64,000 nucleotides of DNA from Gammaproteobacteria bacterium (GCA_029246545.1 JAQWMX010000021.1:22702-86701); one strand, 5' to 3'; numbered from the stretch's first letter, positions 43,901 to 53,725 are shown. A program made the numbers and translations. Notes: a model not told the origin generated them from the sequence alone.

Positions 43901-44075
43901 AAGCCTGCAAGCAAGATACCTGATTCCTATGGCTGCTTCATTGGCCTTTGGTATATTGTTCGCGACAGTGATTACATTGCTATTGACTCCCTGCCTATAT
44001 GTCATACTTGAAGACTTCAATAAGCTAGTGTTTCGAAAAAAAGCTGTTGTGAATCCAGCAATCCAAGCAAGTTAA
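40941..44075 (+). CDS. RND efflux permease
   Basis: A 1044-residue proton-driven RND pump with twelve membrane helices and two large periplasmic loops. Proton-relay motif G-I-V-V-D-D-A-I-I-I-G-E lies near residue 401, and the second-half counterpart is G-V-V-V-N-D-S-I-I-L-L near 930. Length suits the AcrB-like families. AAAGGAG lies 8 bases before the ATG. It should export drugs, metals or lipophilic compounds with the adaptor upstream; the substrate is not predictable. Confidence 0.94.
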   Translation: MGQLEKQNGLISWFAHNHVAANLMMLIIIVAGIFSVITMSKRANPEIDVNFIQVSMVYPGAAPADVENGILLQIESAMGNVDGIDIIRSTANEGSGTVLLEIDDSYDMNEVLNEVKNNVDSIQTFPVQAEPARVSRSIFRNDAIRLAIYGDMDPVTHKELAQSIRNEVLDLDDVNSVGFSGIRNYEITIEVSEDTLLKYGLTLDDIAQRISFSSLDLPAGSLETAGGEILVRTNAQAYDYQDFSQIVLLTTSDGSILTVGDIASVIDGFEDSENYSRFDGKPAIELTIQISEDQNVLQVTESVRNFIEERRASLPAGINLDVWADTSFYLEDRLNMMTENMLIGAFLVFLLLAFFLEIKLAFWVIVGIPVCFLGAFAFMPTLGIDINLMSLFGFIMVLGIVVDDAIIIGESAHHSITKYGHSTDSVVHGALRVAKPATFGVLTTIVAFLPLMMITGIIAPFTEAIGGVVILCLIFSLVESKLILPSHLVHFGKPNKKGIFDKLQTRCNEGLHWFVTRYYQPFLRTCIKNRYSTLASFIGMLILAGGLVGGGFIRVVFLPEIPSDFFQVNVTMVEGSPEQQSRDVMDKLEAAALALNGNIEFIDSETETISTKVVDHLLIVGTGAGSGLAFMEFDKDVASQVSPEQISEFMLDYIGNMPGLKTIDIQTSDTIGGDAISYQLVSANPEQLTAAALELESHLYTYTGLVNITNGAVSSKDELRLEIKPQAEVMGLTLNDISSQVRSAFYGAQAQRIQRGDDELRVMVRYPEENRIGISDLENMYIRSNQGDVIPFSSVADYNMDQGYATISRIDGERSVAVTADIIASLVEPAQVVQDLEDNFFPQLFQRYPSLSLTTDGGISATEDLMTDMIRGLLFALFGIYALLAIPLRSYMQPIIIMSVIPFGVVGAIIGHMIIDMPLNFLSMLGIIALSGVVVNDSIILLDFINNAKSKMALYDAVIQAGSARFRAILLTSLTTFTGLLPIIMETSLQARYLIPMAASLAFGILFATVITLLLTPCLYVILEDFNKLVFRKKAVVNPAIQAS

Positions 44076-44083
44076 GAAGAAAT

Positions 44084-45292
44084 ATGTCGGTCGAAAAATA
44101 TCTTCGGTCTTATGCTGAAGATGAAATCGAATTTGCTGAAGCCCTCACAGGCCAATGGCAAAATGTAATCTGCATTCCAGTTTTTGATGAAGCAAAAACA
44201 CTGCCCGCCCTATTAGTCAGGCTAAGCACCGAAAATGACTTACTAGTTTTATTGATATTGAACAGCCCAGAGTCAGCAGACTTAGCTAAAGTACGAACTC
44301 AGCAGCTTGGAGAATTAATTAAGCAACAATTTTCTTTACAGAAAACTGTTGCAGAAAACTGCCTTCTTCTGCAGTTAAATAATAACGGTTCTAATCTATT
44401 ATTAATTGAGCACTATTCTATTCCTGACCACCAAGGTGTTGGTCTGGCTCGAAAAATCGCCTGCGATATTGCTTGTAAATTAATTCATCAACATAAATTG
44501 TCTTCACATTGGATTCACAACACCGATGCTGATGTAACTCTACCCGAAGACTACTTTTCAGCCAGCCAGAAATTGAGCAATGATAGCGCCGCTGCGCTTT
44601 TTGCATTCAAGCATAGAGATAATCCTCAAGAGAAGCGCCAACGTAGCCTGCAGCTTTATGAGTATTCGCTTTATTACTATGTCGACGCTTTGATTTGGGC
44701 TGGATCACCCTATGCTTTTCAAACTATAGGTAGCACTTTATTGCTGCACCACAACTACTATGCATTAGCTAGAGGCTTTCCAAAACGTTCAGCTGGGGAA
44801 GACTTTTATTTACTCAACAAGTTAAGAAAAATTGGCAACATTCAATCCTTATCAGAACCGGTTATATCACTCTCCGGCAGACCTTCATCTCGTGTGCCCT
44901 TTGGTACCGGCCCAGCAATTAATAAGATTAGTGAATTAAACATACCTGAAGATGAATATCTTTTTTATCATCCTTACTGTTTTCAATATTTGAAAAAGTG
45001 GCTGACACTTTTCCCAACTCTGTGGCAAAGTAAAGATCTAAAAACTTTGTTGGATGATGAATTACTTTTTAGTAGCTTAGTAGAAATTGGCGCAGAAGAA
45101 GCAATTTTACACGCTACAAATAACAGCAAAAATCAGGCAAATTTCGTGAAGCATATGCACAACTGGTTTGATGCTTTTAAAACGTTAAAATTCATTCATA
45201 GTTTGCGAGAATTGAAACTAGAATCAATAACTAAAGCCCAATTGCAGCACTATAAAAATGAGTTTCCTTTTATAGCCAGTGTTGGCTGCTGA
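44084..45292 (+). CDS. GT2-like glycosyltransferase domain protein
   Basis: A 402-residue soluble protein with a GT-A glycosyltransferase look: I-C-I-P-V-F-D-E-A-K-T-L near residue 30, a D-x-D-like H-N-T-D-A-D-V near 147, and G-E-D-F-Y-L-L-N-K-L near 236, where family 2 enzymes have an E-D acceptor motif. The C-terminal third is helical. The nucleotide sugar and acceptor are unknown. It starts 8 bases after the RND permease, so the three genes form an operon, an unusual pairing. Confidence 0.65.
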   Translation: MSVEKYLRSYAEDEIEFAEALTGQWQNVICIPVFDEAKTLPALLVRLSTENDLLVLLILNSPESADLAKVRTQQLGELIKQQFSLQKTVAENCLLLQLNNNGSNLLLIEHYSIPDHQGVGLARKIACDIACKLIHQHKLSSHWIHNTDADVTLPEDYFSASQKLSNDSAAALFAFKHRDNPQEKRQRSLQLYEYSLYYYVDALIWAGSPYAFQTIGSTLLLHHNYYALARGFPKRSAGEDFYLLNKLRKIGNIQSLSEPVISLSGRPSSRVPFGTGPAINKISELNIPEDEYLFYHPYCFQYLKKWLTLFPTLWQSKDLKTLLDDELLFSSLVEIGAEEAILHATNNSKNQANFVKHMHNWFDAFKTLKFIHSLRELKLESITKAQLQHYKNEFPFIASVGC

Positions 45293-45296
45293 CCAA

Positions 45297-46445
45297 CTAT
45301 CCTGGTGGTAATTGAGAACCAGACAGATCATCTGGGACGCCTTGTTCAAGTCTAACCGTGTGGTGTAGCGTACCGATGCCCTCGATGCTGGCCTCGATTT
45401 GCTCTCCATCGACAAGATAGCCGGAGCCAGTTGCGCGCTCAACTCGGCCCGCTCCAGTTCCACCAGAAGTTCCGCTTTGCAGAACATCGCCTGGGAAAAT
45501 AGTGATCAGTGAGGAAGCGTACTCGATCAGCTCTGGAATATTATGAATCATGTCACCAGCTCGAGCTTCCTGAACGGTCACACCATCAATAACCAAAGTC
45601 TGATGTAGGCGCTCCATTGGATCGCCGTAGAATTCCTTTGGCACGATCCAAGGACCGTGAGGCGCAAATGTATCGTGACCCTTGGAAACAAACCAGTCTG
45701 TACCAGCACTAAAACCACCTGCTGGACGACCACCGCGGTCAGAGACATCCATTGCCACCATGTAACCAAACACATGATCATAGGCACGGTCTGCGGCGAT
45801 GTATTTGCCTGAGCGCCCAAACACGATAGCCATCTCGACTTCCCACTCGATGCGGTCGCGGCCGAAAGGCATGAGGATGTCGTCACCGTCACCGATGATT
45901 GCACCGCGCGTAGGCTTCAGAAACAGATAAGGAACGCCGCGGTTTATTTGACGCTCGCGTGTCTGAGCTGCTAGTTCGTCGTCGTTGCAGCCTTCACAGG
46001 CGTGTGTGTAAAAGTTCACGGCTGCATTCATAAGTTTGCTGGGATATTGAACCGGCGCCATAATGTCCACTGAACCTACCGAGTGTACATAAGCAGGCCG
46101 ATCGGTCGCACCGAGAAGATTTTCTGTCACGAGATGATTCACAATCTCGTAGACTCGATATTTGAGGCCGTATTCGTATTGAGATATCAATCCAATCATA
46201 TCATCAGGTATAGTTAATGCGGCATAACGGGGTATCAGCTCCAAGGCGCGATTCGCGGCAGCAAGATCGACGATTAACTCATCGTTCTGCACTACTAAGC
46301 CAACTGTCGGAATTCCATCGATGGCAAATGTACCAACCTTGAACGGCATAACCGATTCCAGGTCTTGAGCAAAAACGCTGGTTGAGCTGGCAAAAAATAG
46401 GAACACTGCTGTGAGTGTCAGGTTATAAAGGGACTTACTTTTCAT
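45297..46445 (-). CDS. Exported fumarylacetoacetate hydrolase-fold protein
   Basis: 382 residues from the ATG at 46445, chosen because GGAG lies 6 bases upstream and it gives a clear signal peptide (cleavage after V-F-A). The FAH catalytic domain covers about 125-365: N-F-Y-T-H-A-C-E, P-Y-L-F-L-K-P near 170, and E-W-E-V-E-M-A near 200 with metal Glu residues, then V-A-M-D-V-S-D-R-G near 225. FAH enzymes cleave or decarboxylate 3-oxo acids in the cytosol, so an exported member is odd. The gene is noticeably more GC-rich than its surroundings. Confidence 0.85.
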   Translation of the reverse strand: MKSKSLYNLTLTAVFLFFASSTSVFAQDLESVMPFKVGTFAIDGIPTVGLVVQNDELIVDLAAANRALELIPRYAALTIPDDMIGLISQYEYGLKYRVYEIVNHLVTENLLGATDRPAYVHSVGSVDIMAPVQYPSKLMNAAVNFYTHACEGCNDDELAAQTRERQINRGVPYLFLKPTRGAIIGDGDDILMPFGRDRIEWEVEMAIVFGRSGKYIAADRAYDHVFGYMVAMDVSDRGGRPAGGFSAGTDWFVSKGHDTFAPHGPWIVPKEFYGDPMERLHQTLVIDGVTVQEARAGDMIHNIPELIEYASSLITIFPGDVLQSGTSGGTGAGRVERATGSGYLVDGEQIEASIEGIGTLHHTVRLEQGVPDDLSGSQLPPG

Positions 46446-46527
46446 TTTTATCTCCATGCTGAGCACTAATCAAGATGGTCTGAATTATTAAAACCGATAG
46501 TACGGGTTCAGAGGCTATAAATCCAAG

Positions 46528-47520
46528 TTAAAAAATAGCCAACGGCTCTTCATCTAGGGCTGCTAATTGCTCTCGAAGCTCTAGAATGTGCCCTGCCCAA
46601 TAATTCTCAGTATTAAACCAAGGAAAACTCTTAGGAAAAGCCGGATCATCCCAGCGCCTGGCTAACCAAGCGCTGTAATGCATTAAACGCAAAGTTCTAT
46701 AGGTTTCAATTAAGGGTAATTCACTAGGATTGAAATCATAAAACTCATTATAGCCTTCAACTATTTCTGATAACTGTAATAAGCGCTGATCTCGACTTCC
46801 TGACAACAACATCCATAAATCCTGAATCGCTGGGCCCATCATACAATCATCTAAATCGACGAAATGTGGTGTGTCATCACGCCAAAGTACATTACCACCA
46901 TGGCAGTCACCGTGAATACGAATTAGTTTTGGCTGTGCTGATTCTTTCTTTATTACATGCATGCGCTCTATTAAATCTTTCGCAAGTGATTCATAAGCCG
47001 CAGATAAATCTGGCGGTAAAAAATCATGCTCCAAAAGAAAACTAGCACTTTTCTCAGCAAACAATTCGATGCTTAAGGTCTTACGCATTTTGAAGTCTTG
47101 TATAGCGCCTACCTGATGCATACGCCCAAGAAATCGTCCCATTACTAATAAATTATCGAGATTATCAAACTCTGGTGGATGACCACCCTTGCGCTCAAAA
47201 ATGGCGAAACGAAAGCCCCCAAACTCTAACAGGGTTAGACCTTGTTCATTTTTTACAGGCGGCACTAAAGGGATTTCCAACTCAGCCAATTCAAGAGAGA
47301 AATCATGTTCTTCCAAAATTTGGGCCGTCGTCCAGCGTTGAGGACGATAAAATTTAACAATGATTGGCTGAGAATCTTCGATACCAACTTGATAGACCCG
47401 ATTTTCATATGAGTTTAATGCCAATATGCGAGCATCTGAGACAATACCGCTACTCTCAACAGCATCAATCACCATGTCGGGACTTAAACGTGCAAATGGA
47501 TGAGCTAATCCGTTTTCCAT
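46528..47520 (-). CDS. srkA: Stress response kinase A (YihE family)
   Basis: A 330-residue aminoglycoside-phosphotransferase-fold Ser/Thr kinase. Catalytic loop I-R-I-H-G-D-C-H-G-G-N-V-L-W is near residue 200 and the metal motif F-V-D-L-D-D near 219. The N-terminal nucleotide region has V-K-F-Y-R-P near 54. In E. coli SrkA protects against death from stress by opposing MazF effects. Length is normal. It lies divergent from hemH. Confidence 0.92.
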   Translation of the reverse strand: MENGLAHPFARLSPDMVIDAVESSGIVSDARILALNSYENRVYQVGIEDSQPIIVKFYRPQRWTTAQILEEHDFSLELAELEIPLVPPVKNEQGLTLLEFGGFRFAIFERKGGHPPEFDNLDNLLVMGRFLGRMHQVGAIQDFKMRKTLSIELFAEKSASFLLEHDFLPPDLSAAYESLAKDLIERMHVIKKESAQPKLIRIHGDCHGGNVLWRDDTPHFVDLDDCMMGPAIQDLWMLLSGSRDQRLLQLSEIVEGYNEFYDFNPSELPLIETYRTLRLMHYSAWLARRWDDPAFPKSFPWFNTENYWAGHILELREQLAALDEEPLAIF

Positions 47521-47623
47521 AAAACTTTCATAATAAAAAAAGTTACAATGCGCATGATTAAAACAAAGTCGCTTTGCAAAGAGAAATAAAGTAAGCCATA
47601 AAAATTAAAGAGAAGTTAGTAAA

Positions 47624-48676
47624 ATGAATAACCGAGCAGTTTTATTAGCCAACCTTGGCTCTCCTGACGCACCTGAAGTACCCGAAGTCAGAAAATATTT
47701 AAAACAGTTTTTAATGGATCCGTATGTTATCCAACTGCCCTGGTTGCTGCGTGCATTAATTGTCAATTTGCTTGTCTTACCCAAGCGTCCTTATTCATCA
47801 GCAGAAGCTTATCGCTCGGTTTGGACCGAACAAGGTTCACCTCTTGTATATCGCTCACATGAATTACTAAAAGCATTAAAATCTAAACTAGACCTACCCG
47901 TTGCTATGGCTATGCGCTATGGCAACCCCTCTATAGAGTCACAAATAAAATCTTTAGTTGCTAATGATGACAAAGGAGGTATTGACGAAATCTTATTTAT
48001 TCCGCTTTATCCGCACCATGCTGACAGCACTGTCACGACTTCTATAAAAGAAGCCGAGCGTGCAATACGAGACAATAATTTCTCTGTAAAACTACAACCC
48101 TTAAAACCTTTTTATGACAATAAACTCTATATAGATGCTCTAGTAAATTCGGCTGCTCAAGAATTATCTGAAAATTTTGATCATGTCCTTTTTAGTTATC
48201 ACGGCTTACCTGAATTGCATATCACTAAATCTGACCCTACAGGCAATCATTGTCTAAAAAATGAATCATGTTGTTCCAGCACCTCACCTTCACCTGCCCA
48301 CGCTACTTGCTACCGCCACCAAGTGCTTAGAACAACTGAGTGTTTTGCGCAAAAAGCCGGTTTAAGTCCTAATCAATATACTCTGGCTTATCAGTCTCGA
48401 CTTGGACGAGCAAAATGGCTGGAACCGAGTACAGAACAAACTTTAGTAAAACTTGCAGAACAAGGCATGAAAAAAATACTCGTACTTTGCCCTGCCTTCG
48501 TTACAGACTGCCTGGAAACACTTGAAGAAATAGATATAAGAGGGCGCGAAACCTTTCTTGCCGCTGGCGGTGAAGAATTAACTTACATTCCTTGTCTTAA
48601 TAACAATGACGATTGGGTAGAATGTTTGGCTAGCTGGATTAAAGAATATCCTCTAGTTACCAGTACTGCTCAATAA
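47624..48676 (+). CDS. hemH: Ferrochelatase
   Basis: A 350-residue enzyme inserting Fe2+ into protoporphyrin IX, the last step of haem synthesis. Motifs: N-L-G-S-P-D-A-P near residue 10, F-S-Y-H-G-L-P near 191 with the metal His, Y-Q-S-R-L-G near 257, and C-P-A-F-V-T-D-C-L-E-T near 288 with the catalytic Glu. A Cys cluster (C-L-K-N-E-S-C-C then C-Y-R-H-Q, about 211-230) resembles that of ferrochelatases with a bound Fe-S cluster. AGAAG precedes the ATG. Confidence 0.95.
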   Translation: MNNRAVLLANLGSPDAPEVPEVRKYLKQFLMDPYVIQLPWLLRALIVNLLVLPKRPYSSAEAYRSVWTEQGSPLVYRSHELLKALKSKLDLPVAMAMRYGNPSIESQIKSLVANDDKGGIDEILFIPLYPHHADSTVTTSIKEAERAIRDNNFSVKLQPLKPFYDNKLYIDALVNSAAQELSENFDHVLFSYHGLPELHITKSDPTGNHCLKNESCCSSTSPSPAHATCYRHQVLRTTECFAQKAGLSPNQYTLAYQSRLGRAKWLEPSTEQTLVKLAEQGMKKILVLCPAFVTDCLETLEEIDIRGRETFLAAGGEELTYIPCLNNNDDWVECLASWIKEYPLVTSTAQ

Positions 48677-48705
48677 GAAACATCATTTAGGTAATAAAAT
48701 AGTTC

Positions 48706-49704
48706 ATGAAAGCTTTTTCTTTGCTCGATCTCTCCCCCATAGTCGAAGATGGCACTGCACGTCAGTCTCTTTTAAACTCTGCCGATCTCGCTCAGCATGC
48801 AGAACAACAGGGTTATAAGCGTTACTGGATGGCCGAACATCACAATATGCCAGGTATCGCCAGTGCCGCCACATCAGTTGCACTGGCCTATGTTGGCGCA
48901 AGAACCAAGACTATTCGTGTCGGCGCAGCTGGTGTAATGCTACCAAACCACTCGCCGTTAATCATTGCCGAACAATACGGAACACTCGCTTCTCTATATC
49001 CGGACAGAGTCGACCTTGGCCTTGGCAGAGCTCCCGGAACCGATGGCAAGACCATGCGAGCTTTACGTAGAGATATCATGCGTGCCTCTAATGATTTTCC
49101 GCAAGATGTATTAGAACTAATGGCCTTCTTCGAAGATGGTAATGAACAAGGCATACAAGCTATTCCAGGAAAAGGTTTGCAAGTTCCTATTTGGTTATTA
49201 GGTTCCAGTCTTTTTGGCGCACAGTTAGCCGCTGCACTAGGTCAACCTTATATTTTTGCTTCGCATTTTGCGCCTGAATTACTTGATGAGGCTTTACACA
49301 CTTACCGCGAAAGTTTTAAACCTTCGAAACAACATTCAGAGCCATACGCGGCTGCCGCTATCAATGTATTTGCAGCAGATACCGATGAAGAAGCACAAGT
49401 ATTGATGCACTCTTTACTATTACATGTTTCAGCGCTTAGAAGAGGTAAACCCGGCACATTAAAACCTCCAACAGCTCAATTTGAAACGGAGGCGAACCCA
49501 ACTGAGCTTGCAGAAGCTCGTTATATGTTGCGCGAATCAGCCGTTGGTAACGAAGCCAGTGTAAGCGCTTGGATTAAACAGTTTATTGAAAGAACACAGG
49601 TAGATGAATTAGTTATCGCCAGTCACATTTATGACCATAAATCCAGAGTAAAAAGTATTAGTATTGCTGCCAAGGTACTTCAAGATTTTGTCGATAATGA
49701 TTAA
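48706..49704 (+). CDS. LLM-class flavin-dependent oxidoreductase
   Basis: A 332-residue bacterial luciferase-like monooxygenase family protein with a TIM barrel. Typical pieces: L-L-D-L-S-P-I-V near residue 5, W-M-A-E-H-H-N near 44, [11 protein letters not shown] near 74, and D-L-G-L-G-R-A-P-G near 103. Such enzymes oxidise small substrates with reduced flavin; the exact substrate is not known. It follows hemH by 29 bases and may share its transcript. Confidence 0.9.
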   Translation: MKAFSLLDLSPIVEDGTARQSLLNSADLAQHAEQQGYKRYWMAEHHNMPGIASAATSVALAYVGARTKTIRVGAAGVMLPNHSPLIIAEQYGTLASLYPDRVDLGLGRAPGTDGKTMRALRRDIMRASNDFPQDVLELMAFFEDGNEQGIQAIPGKGLQVPIWLLGSSLFGAQLAAALGQPYIFASHFAPELLDEALHTYRESFKPSKQHSEPYAAAAINVFAADTDEEAQVLMHSLLLHVSALRRGKPGTLKPPTAQFETEANPTELAEARYMLRESAVGNEASVSAWIKQFIERTQVDELVIASHIYDHKSRVKSISIAAKVLQDFVDND

Positions 49705-49763
49705 CTAATATCTAAAGTATTCCTTTAAGATGAAGCCACCTTAATTAGACATAAACATAAGAT

Positions 49764-50201
49764 ATGGAAACTTCAATTACTACACTCGCTGCAATCATCG
49801 AAATAGCTGTCGCTCCAGTTTTTTTACTGGCGGGTATAGCCGGTTTTCTTAATGTCATGTCGGGACGACTAGGTCGAATAGTAGACCGAGGCCGAGTATT
49901 AGAGAATGAAATTATTGCATTAGAAAACGGTGAAGAAAAAAAATTAACTCAAAATGAATTTGAAACTATACGCCGCCGATCCAAACTCATTAACTGGTCC
50001 ATCGCCATGTGCACGGCCTCAGGCTTAATGGTTTGTTTTGTCGTAGTTTCTCTATTTATAGGTGATTACTGGGATTTTGAAATTACATCACTAATTATTA
50101 GTTTATTTGTACTTGCAATGATCTGGCTGATTCTAGCTCTACTTTTATTTCTTGTAGAAGTACAGCTTGCAACAAATAATATGCTCAGGCCTAGTGATTA
50201 G
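49764..50201 (+). CDS. DUF2721 membrane protein
   Basis: A 145-residue protein with three membrane helices. The DUF2721 pattern is clear: A-V-A-P-V-F-L-L-A-G-I-A-G near residue 14, then N-V-M-S-G-R-L-G-R-I-V-D-R-G-R near 29-43, and R-R-S-K-L-I-N-W-S-I near 71. Function unknown. Confidence 0.88.
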   Translation: METSITTLAAIIEIAVAPVFLLAGIAGFLNVMSGRLGRIVDRGRVLENEIIALENGEEKKLTQNEFETIRRRSKLINWSIAMCTASGLMVCFVVVSLFIGDYWDFEITSLIISLFVLAMIWLILALLLFLVEVQLATNNMLRPSD

Positions 50202-50234
50202 AATTCTTCGTGTGTTGCAGAATCTAAAAATCTG

Positions 50235-50681
50235 TTAAATCGCAATTGCAGATCTTTGCTCAGCATTCATTTCTGTTACTCGAAAAGAAGCCAATTCATT
50301 AAGTAACTTTTCATGCAGGCGTTTGCTCATATTATTAAACAATAATATAAGCTGGTAATTATGCTGAGATAAACGACGATGTGTTACTACCTGTGTTTTG
50401 ATTTCTAAAGCTTTGCTATATCCAGACAATTTAAAAATTATTTTGCATACATGCGGATAGGCTTTTTGTGCAAGAATTGCTTGAATCAATCCATCATCGC
50501 AAGACAGTTCAATACCGCGCAGAGATACATTTAAACTATTAGTGTGGAAGACAAGCTCCGTATCTTTAGAATTAATAAGAACTTCTACGTCTGTAACTAA
50601 CGAACAACGCGGCAAGGCGCGCCTTTCAATACTTTGAATCTGCGATTATCTTTCTGTTTGTTTTGTCGATTGCTTTGACAT
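50235..50681 (-). pseudogene. PilZ-domain protein with an ochre codon at position 12
   Basis: A 148-codon frame from ATG 50681 (AGGG 9 bases upstream) is stopped by TAA at 50646-50648. Beyond it the same frame encodes a complete PilZ signature: R-R-A-L-P-R (the RxxxR c-di-GMP motif) near codon 20 and N-V-S-L-R-G (N/DxSxxG) near codon 50. An alternative TTG at 50615 would drop the RxxxR motif. A single base change (AAA, CAA or GAA to TAA) explains the stop. Either the gene is newly inactive, a rare start is used after the stop, or the base is a sequencing error. Confidence 0.65.
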
Positions 50682-50760
50682 GCGATTAAACCCTACTTAA
50701 TTACAATGTAAGTAATGTTAAATCAGCATCAAGAAAAAAAAGTGAGCTAAATCACAACTA

Positions 50761-52902
50761 TTATTTAATTTTTTTTCTCTGTTTCATGTTGGAACGCGAA
50801 CTTTGACCCCTTCGAACCCTAGGCTTATCCCTTTTTTCAGCTGGCGGTACTAGATGTTCATTGCCTGTACCAATCAAGTCCCCTCGTCCTATAGTCATTA
50901 ATGCTTCACGCAACATAGGCCAGTTAGCTTCATCGTGAAAACGCAGAAATGCTTTTTGTAAGCGCCTTTGCTCTATTTTTTTCGCTACGGTTAATTTCTC
51001 ATTTTTATAGCGTAATTTTTTTAAAGGATTGTGCTCGGAATGATACATTGCTGTAGCTAATGACATTGGAGAAGGATAAAAAGTCTGAACTTGATCCGGT
51101 TTAAATTTATTCTGTTTCAACCAAAGCGCAAGTTGCAACATATCTTCAACCCGAGAGCCTGGATGAGCTGCAATAAAATAAGGAATCAAATATTGTTTTT
51201 TATCTGCCTCTGCTGAAAACTGCTCAAAGAGTCTTTTGAATTCTTCATAGTGTGCAATAGTAGGCTTCATCATTTGTTGCAAAGGTGCTTCTTCACTATG
51301 TTCAGGCGCAATTTTTAAATAGCCGCCAACGTGATGAGTAACTAGTTCTTTAATATATTCTTCATCTCTTAACGCCAAGTCATAGCGCAAACCTGAAGCT
51401 ATCAGAATTTTTTTAATACCTTTAATTTCACGCGCCTCACGATACAGTTGAGTTGTTTGTTTATGGTCAGTTTTTAAATGCTTACATATATTTGGATAGA
51501 CACAGGAGAGCCGCCGGCATTTTTTTTCAATTTCAGGGCTAGTACAATTAAGCCCATACATGTTTGCAGTTGGCCCACCCAAATCAGATATGACACCTGT
51601 AAAACCAGGCACTTTTTCTTTAATTTTTACAATCTCATTCAAAATTGATTGTTTAGAGCGACTCTGAATAACCCGACCCTCATGCTCCGTAATAGAGCAG
51701 AAACTACAACCGCCAAAACATCCCCGCATAATATTTACTGAAGTTTTTATCATGTCGTAAGCGGGGATTTTTGCCTCGCCATAAGAAGGATGTGGGCAGC
51801 GCTGATATGGCAAATCAAACACTCCATCGATTTCTTCTGTGCTTAATGGCAAGGGAGGTCGATTTACCCAGATTTCCTTACTTCCGTGTTTCTGAACTAA
51901 GACACGCCCGTTATGTGGGCTGGCTTCCTGATGTAAAACGCGTGATGCATGCGCATAAAGCACTTGGTCATTAGTTACTTTTTCAAAAGAAGGTAGGCGC
52001 ACATAGGTGTTTTCAATATCAAGCTCATGTTTGCCTTGTAAAGGCAGCGGGATAATTGTGACTGCTTGTCCTTGTTTTTTTTCAGCAGAATCATTATCGG
52101 TAGTTTTCTGGTTCTTAGCATACTCATACGGATTTGCCATCTGATCAATCTTGCTAGGCCAATCAATACGAGTGGAATTTATTTCAGTCCAGCCATTTGG
52201 AACACTATCAGTAATGACTGTTGTGCCGCGAATATCCCTCATATCTTTTACACTATGACCATTAGCAATTCCATGTGCTACTTCTGCCATCGCGCGTTCT
52301 GCATTACCGAATAATAGAATATCTGCGCCTGAATCTATTAAAACTGATTTGCGAATTTTATCGCTCCAGTAATCATATTGCGCAATGCGTCTTAAACTGG
52401 CTTCAATACCGCCGATAACGAGAGGCACATCTTTATACACTTCGCGACATTTTTGACTATAAACAATCACAGCTCTATCTGGACGTTTACCCCCTTCATC
52501 ATTGGGGGTATAAGCATCATCGCTACGCATTCGAAGGTCAGCCGTATAGCGATTAATCATGGAATCCATATTGCCGCTGGTAATACCAAAGAATAAATTA
52601 GGCTTACCTAGCGCCATGAAATCTTCAGGGCTTTGCCAGCGTGGTTGGGCAATAATGCCAACCCGGAAACCCTGAGCTTCCAGAAAGCGACCAATGACCG
52701 CCATTCCAAAGCTAGGATGATCAACATAGGCATCACCTGTCACAATAATAATGTCACAGGAATCCCAACCCAAAGCATCCATTTCTTCACGGGACATGGG
52801 TAAATATGGCGCAGTGCCGTAGCATTCTGCCCAATATTTTTGATAAGAAAAGAGAGTCCCAGCCTTGTTAGCTGAAGCATCTGTAGATGGATTAAAATTC
52901 AT
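50761..52902 (-). CDS. YgiQ-family radical SAM protein
   Basis: A 713-residue UPF0313 (YgiQ) protein. An N-terminal B12-binding-like region (about 40-130, with [12 protein letters not shown] near 53) precedes the radical SAM core, whose C-x-x-x-C-x-x-C is in [12 protein letters not shown] near residue 395. A long C-terminal part and a basic tail follow. Its reaction is not established. Length is normal for the family. Confidence 0.93.
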   Translation of the reverse strand: MNFNPSTDASANKAGTLFSYQKYWAECYGTAPYLPMSREEMDALGWDSCDIIIVTGDAYVDHPSFGMAVIGRFLEAQGFRVGIIAQPRWQSPEDFMALGKPNLFFGITSGNMDSMINRYTADLRMRSDDAYTPNDEGGKRPDRAVIVYSQKCREVYKDVPLVIGGIEASLRRIAQYDYWSDKIRKSVLIDSGADILLFGNAERAMAEVAHGIANGHSVKDMRDIRGTTVITDSVPNGWTEINSTRIDWPSKIDQMANPYEYAKNQKTTDNDSAEKKQGQAVTIIPLPLQGKHELDIENTYVRLPSFEKVTNDQVLYAHASRVLHQEASPHNGRVLVQKHGSKEIWVNRPPLPLSTEEIDGVFDLPYQRCPHPSYGEAKIPAYDMIKTSVNIMRGCFGGCSFCSITEHEGRVIQSRSKQSILNEIVKIKEKVPGFTGVISDLGGPTANMYGLNCTSPEIEKKCRRLSCVYPNICKHLKTDHKQTTQLYREAREIKGIKKILIASGLRYDLALRDEEYIKELVTHHVGGYLKIAPEHSEEAPLQQMMKPTIAHYEEFKRLFEQFSAEADKKQYLIPYFIAAHPGSRVEDMLQLALWLKQNKFKPDQVQTFYPSPMSLATAMYHSEHNPLKKLRYKNEKLTVAKKIEQRRLQKAFLRFHDEANWPMLREALMTIGRGDLIGTGNEHLVPPAEKRDKPRVRRGQSSRSNMKQRKKIK

Positions 52903-52968
52903 CTACAGATTCTATCAACAATCTTTCGAAGAAGACTGAATAATTGCGGTATTTTAAATTTTGCGGTT

Positions 52969-53541
52969 TTACCCAACAAACCCACGAAGAGGTTTGGAAA
53001 CACCAGAAGATTCTTCGCCTTTCAGGTATGCCAGCATAGTATCAGCATCGGACACTTCAAAAGGATCAACTGGACAGTTATCACCAAAATCAGGCTCTAT
53101 AAAAACCTTTGATATCTTGCCATCGTCTACCAGCATGGAATAGCGCCAAGAACGCAAACCAAAACCAATATTGCTTTTGTCTACCAACATGCCCATTTTG
53201 CGTGTGAACTCGCCATTACCATCAGGCAGCATTTTGACATTCTCTGCGTCAACATGCTTTGACCACTGGAACATAACAAAGGCATCATTAACTGAAATAC
53301 AGTAGATATCATTAATACCTTCAGATTTGAAATCTTCATACAAGGCTTCATAACGAGGCAAGTGGTTTGAAGAACAGGTTGGTGTAAACGCACCTGGCAA
53401 AGAGAAAACTACGACTTTCTTTCCAGCAAAAATATCATTGCTAGTTGTGTCCTACCATTTATAAGGGTTTTCCCCTTCGACACTCTCATCACGAACACGA
53501 GTTTTAAAGACTACATTAGGGACAGTTTCTTGCACGAGCAT
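52969..53541 (-). pseudogene. Peroxiredoxin (Prx5-like) with an amber codon at position 30
   Basis: From ATG 53541 (AGGAG 6 bases upstream) the frame is 190 codons, but codon 30 is TAG (plus 53452-53454). The rest is a normal thioredoxin-fold peroxidase: [16 protein letters not shown] with the peroxidatic Cys, then R-S-W-R-Y-S-M-L-V near 125 and F-I-E-P near 145. Homologues have Gln, Lys or Glu-type residues at the TAG position, so one base change explains it. The active-site Cys is TGT, and the stop is not at it, so selenocysteine is not involved. Recently broken or mis-sequenced. Confidence 0.85.
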
Positions 53542-53725
53542 TAATTTCTCCTTTGAATTTCAGTTGAATTAATTTTATTGCTTAATACGATTAATTTTAT
53601 GCTCTGGATCTAAGCTCTTAACATTTTAATTTTTTATTATCGCTGGCGACTATGAACCAATTCTTAAAAATAGCGACCATTCTAAAATATAAATAGCGTT
53701 ATTAGCGAGTATGCTTTTATTTTAG

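Noticed and set aside
53452..53454. TAG in the peroxiredoxin as recoding (pyrrolysine or similar)
   Set aside because: The site is not an active-site residue, no such system is expected here, and a one-base change explains it.
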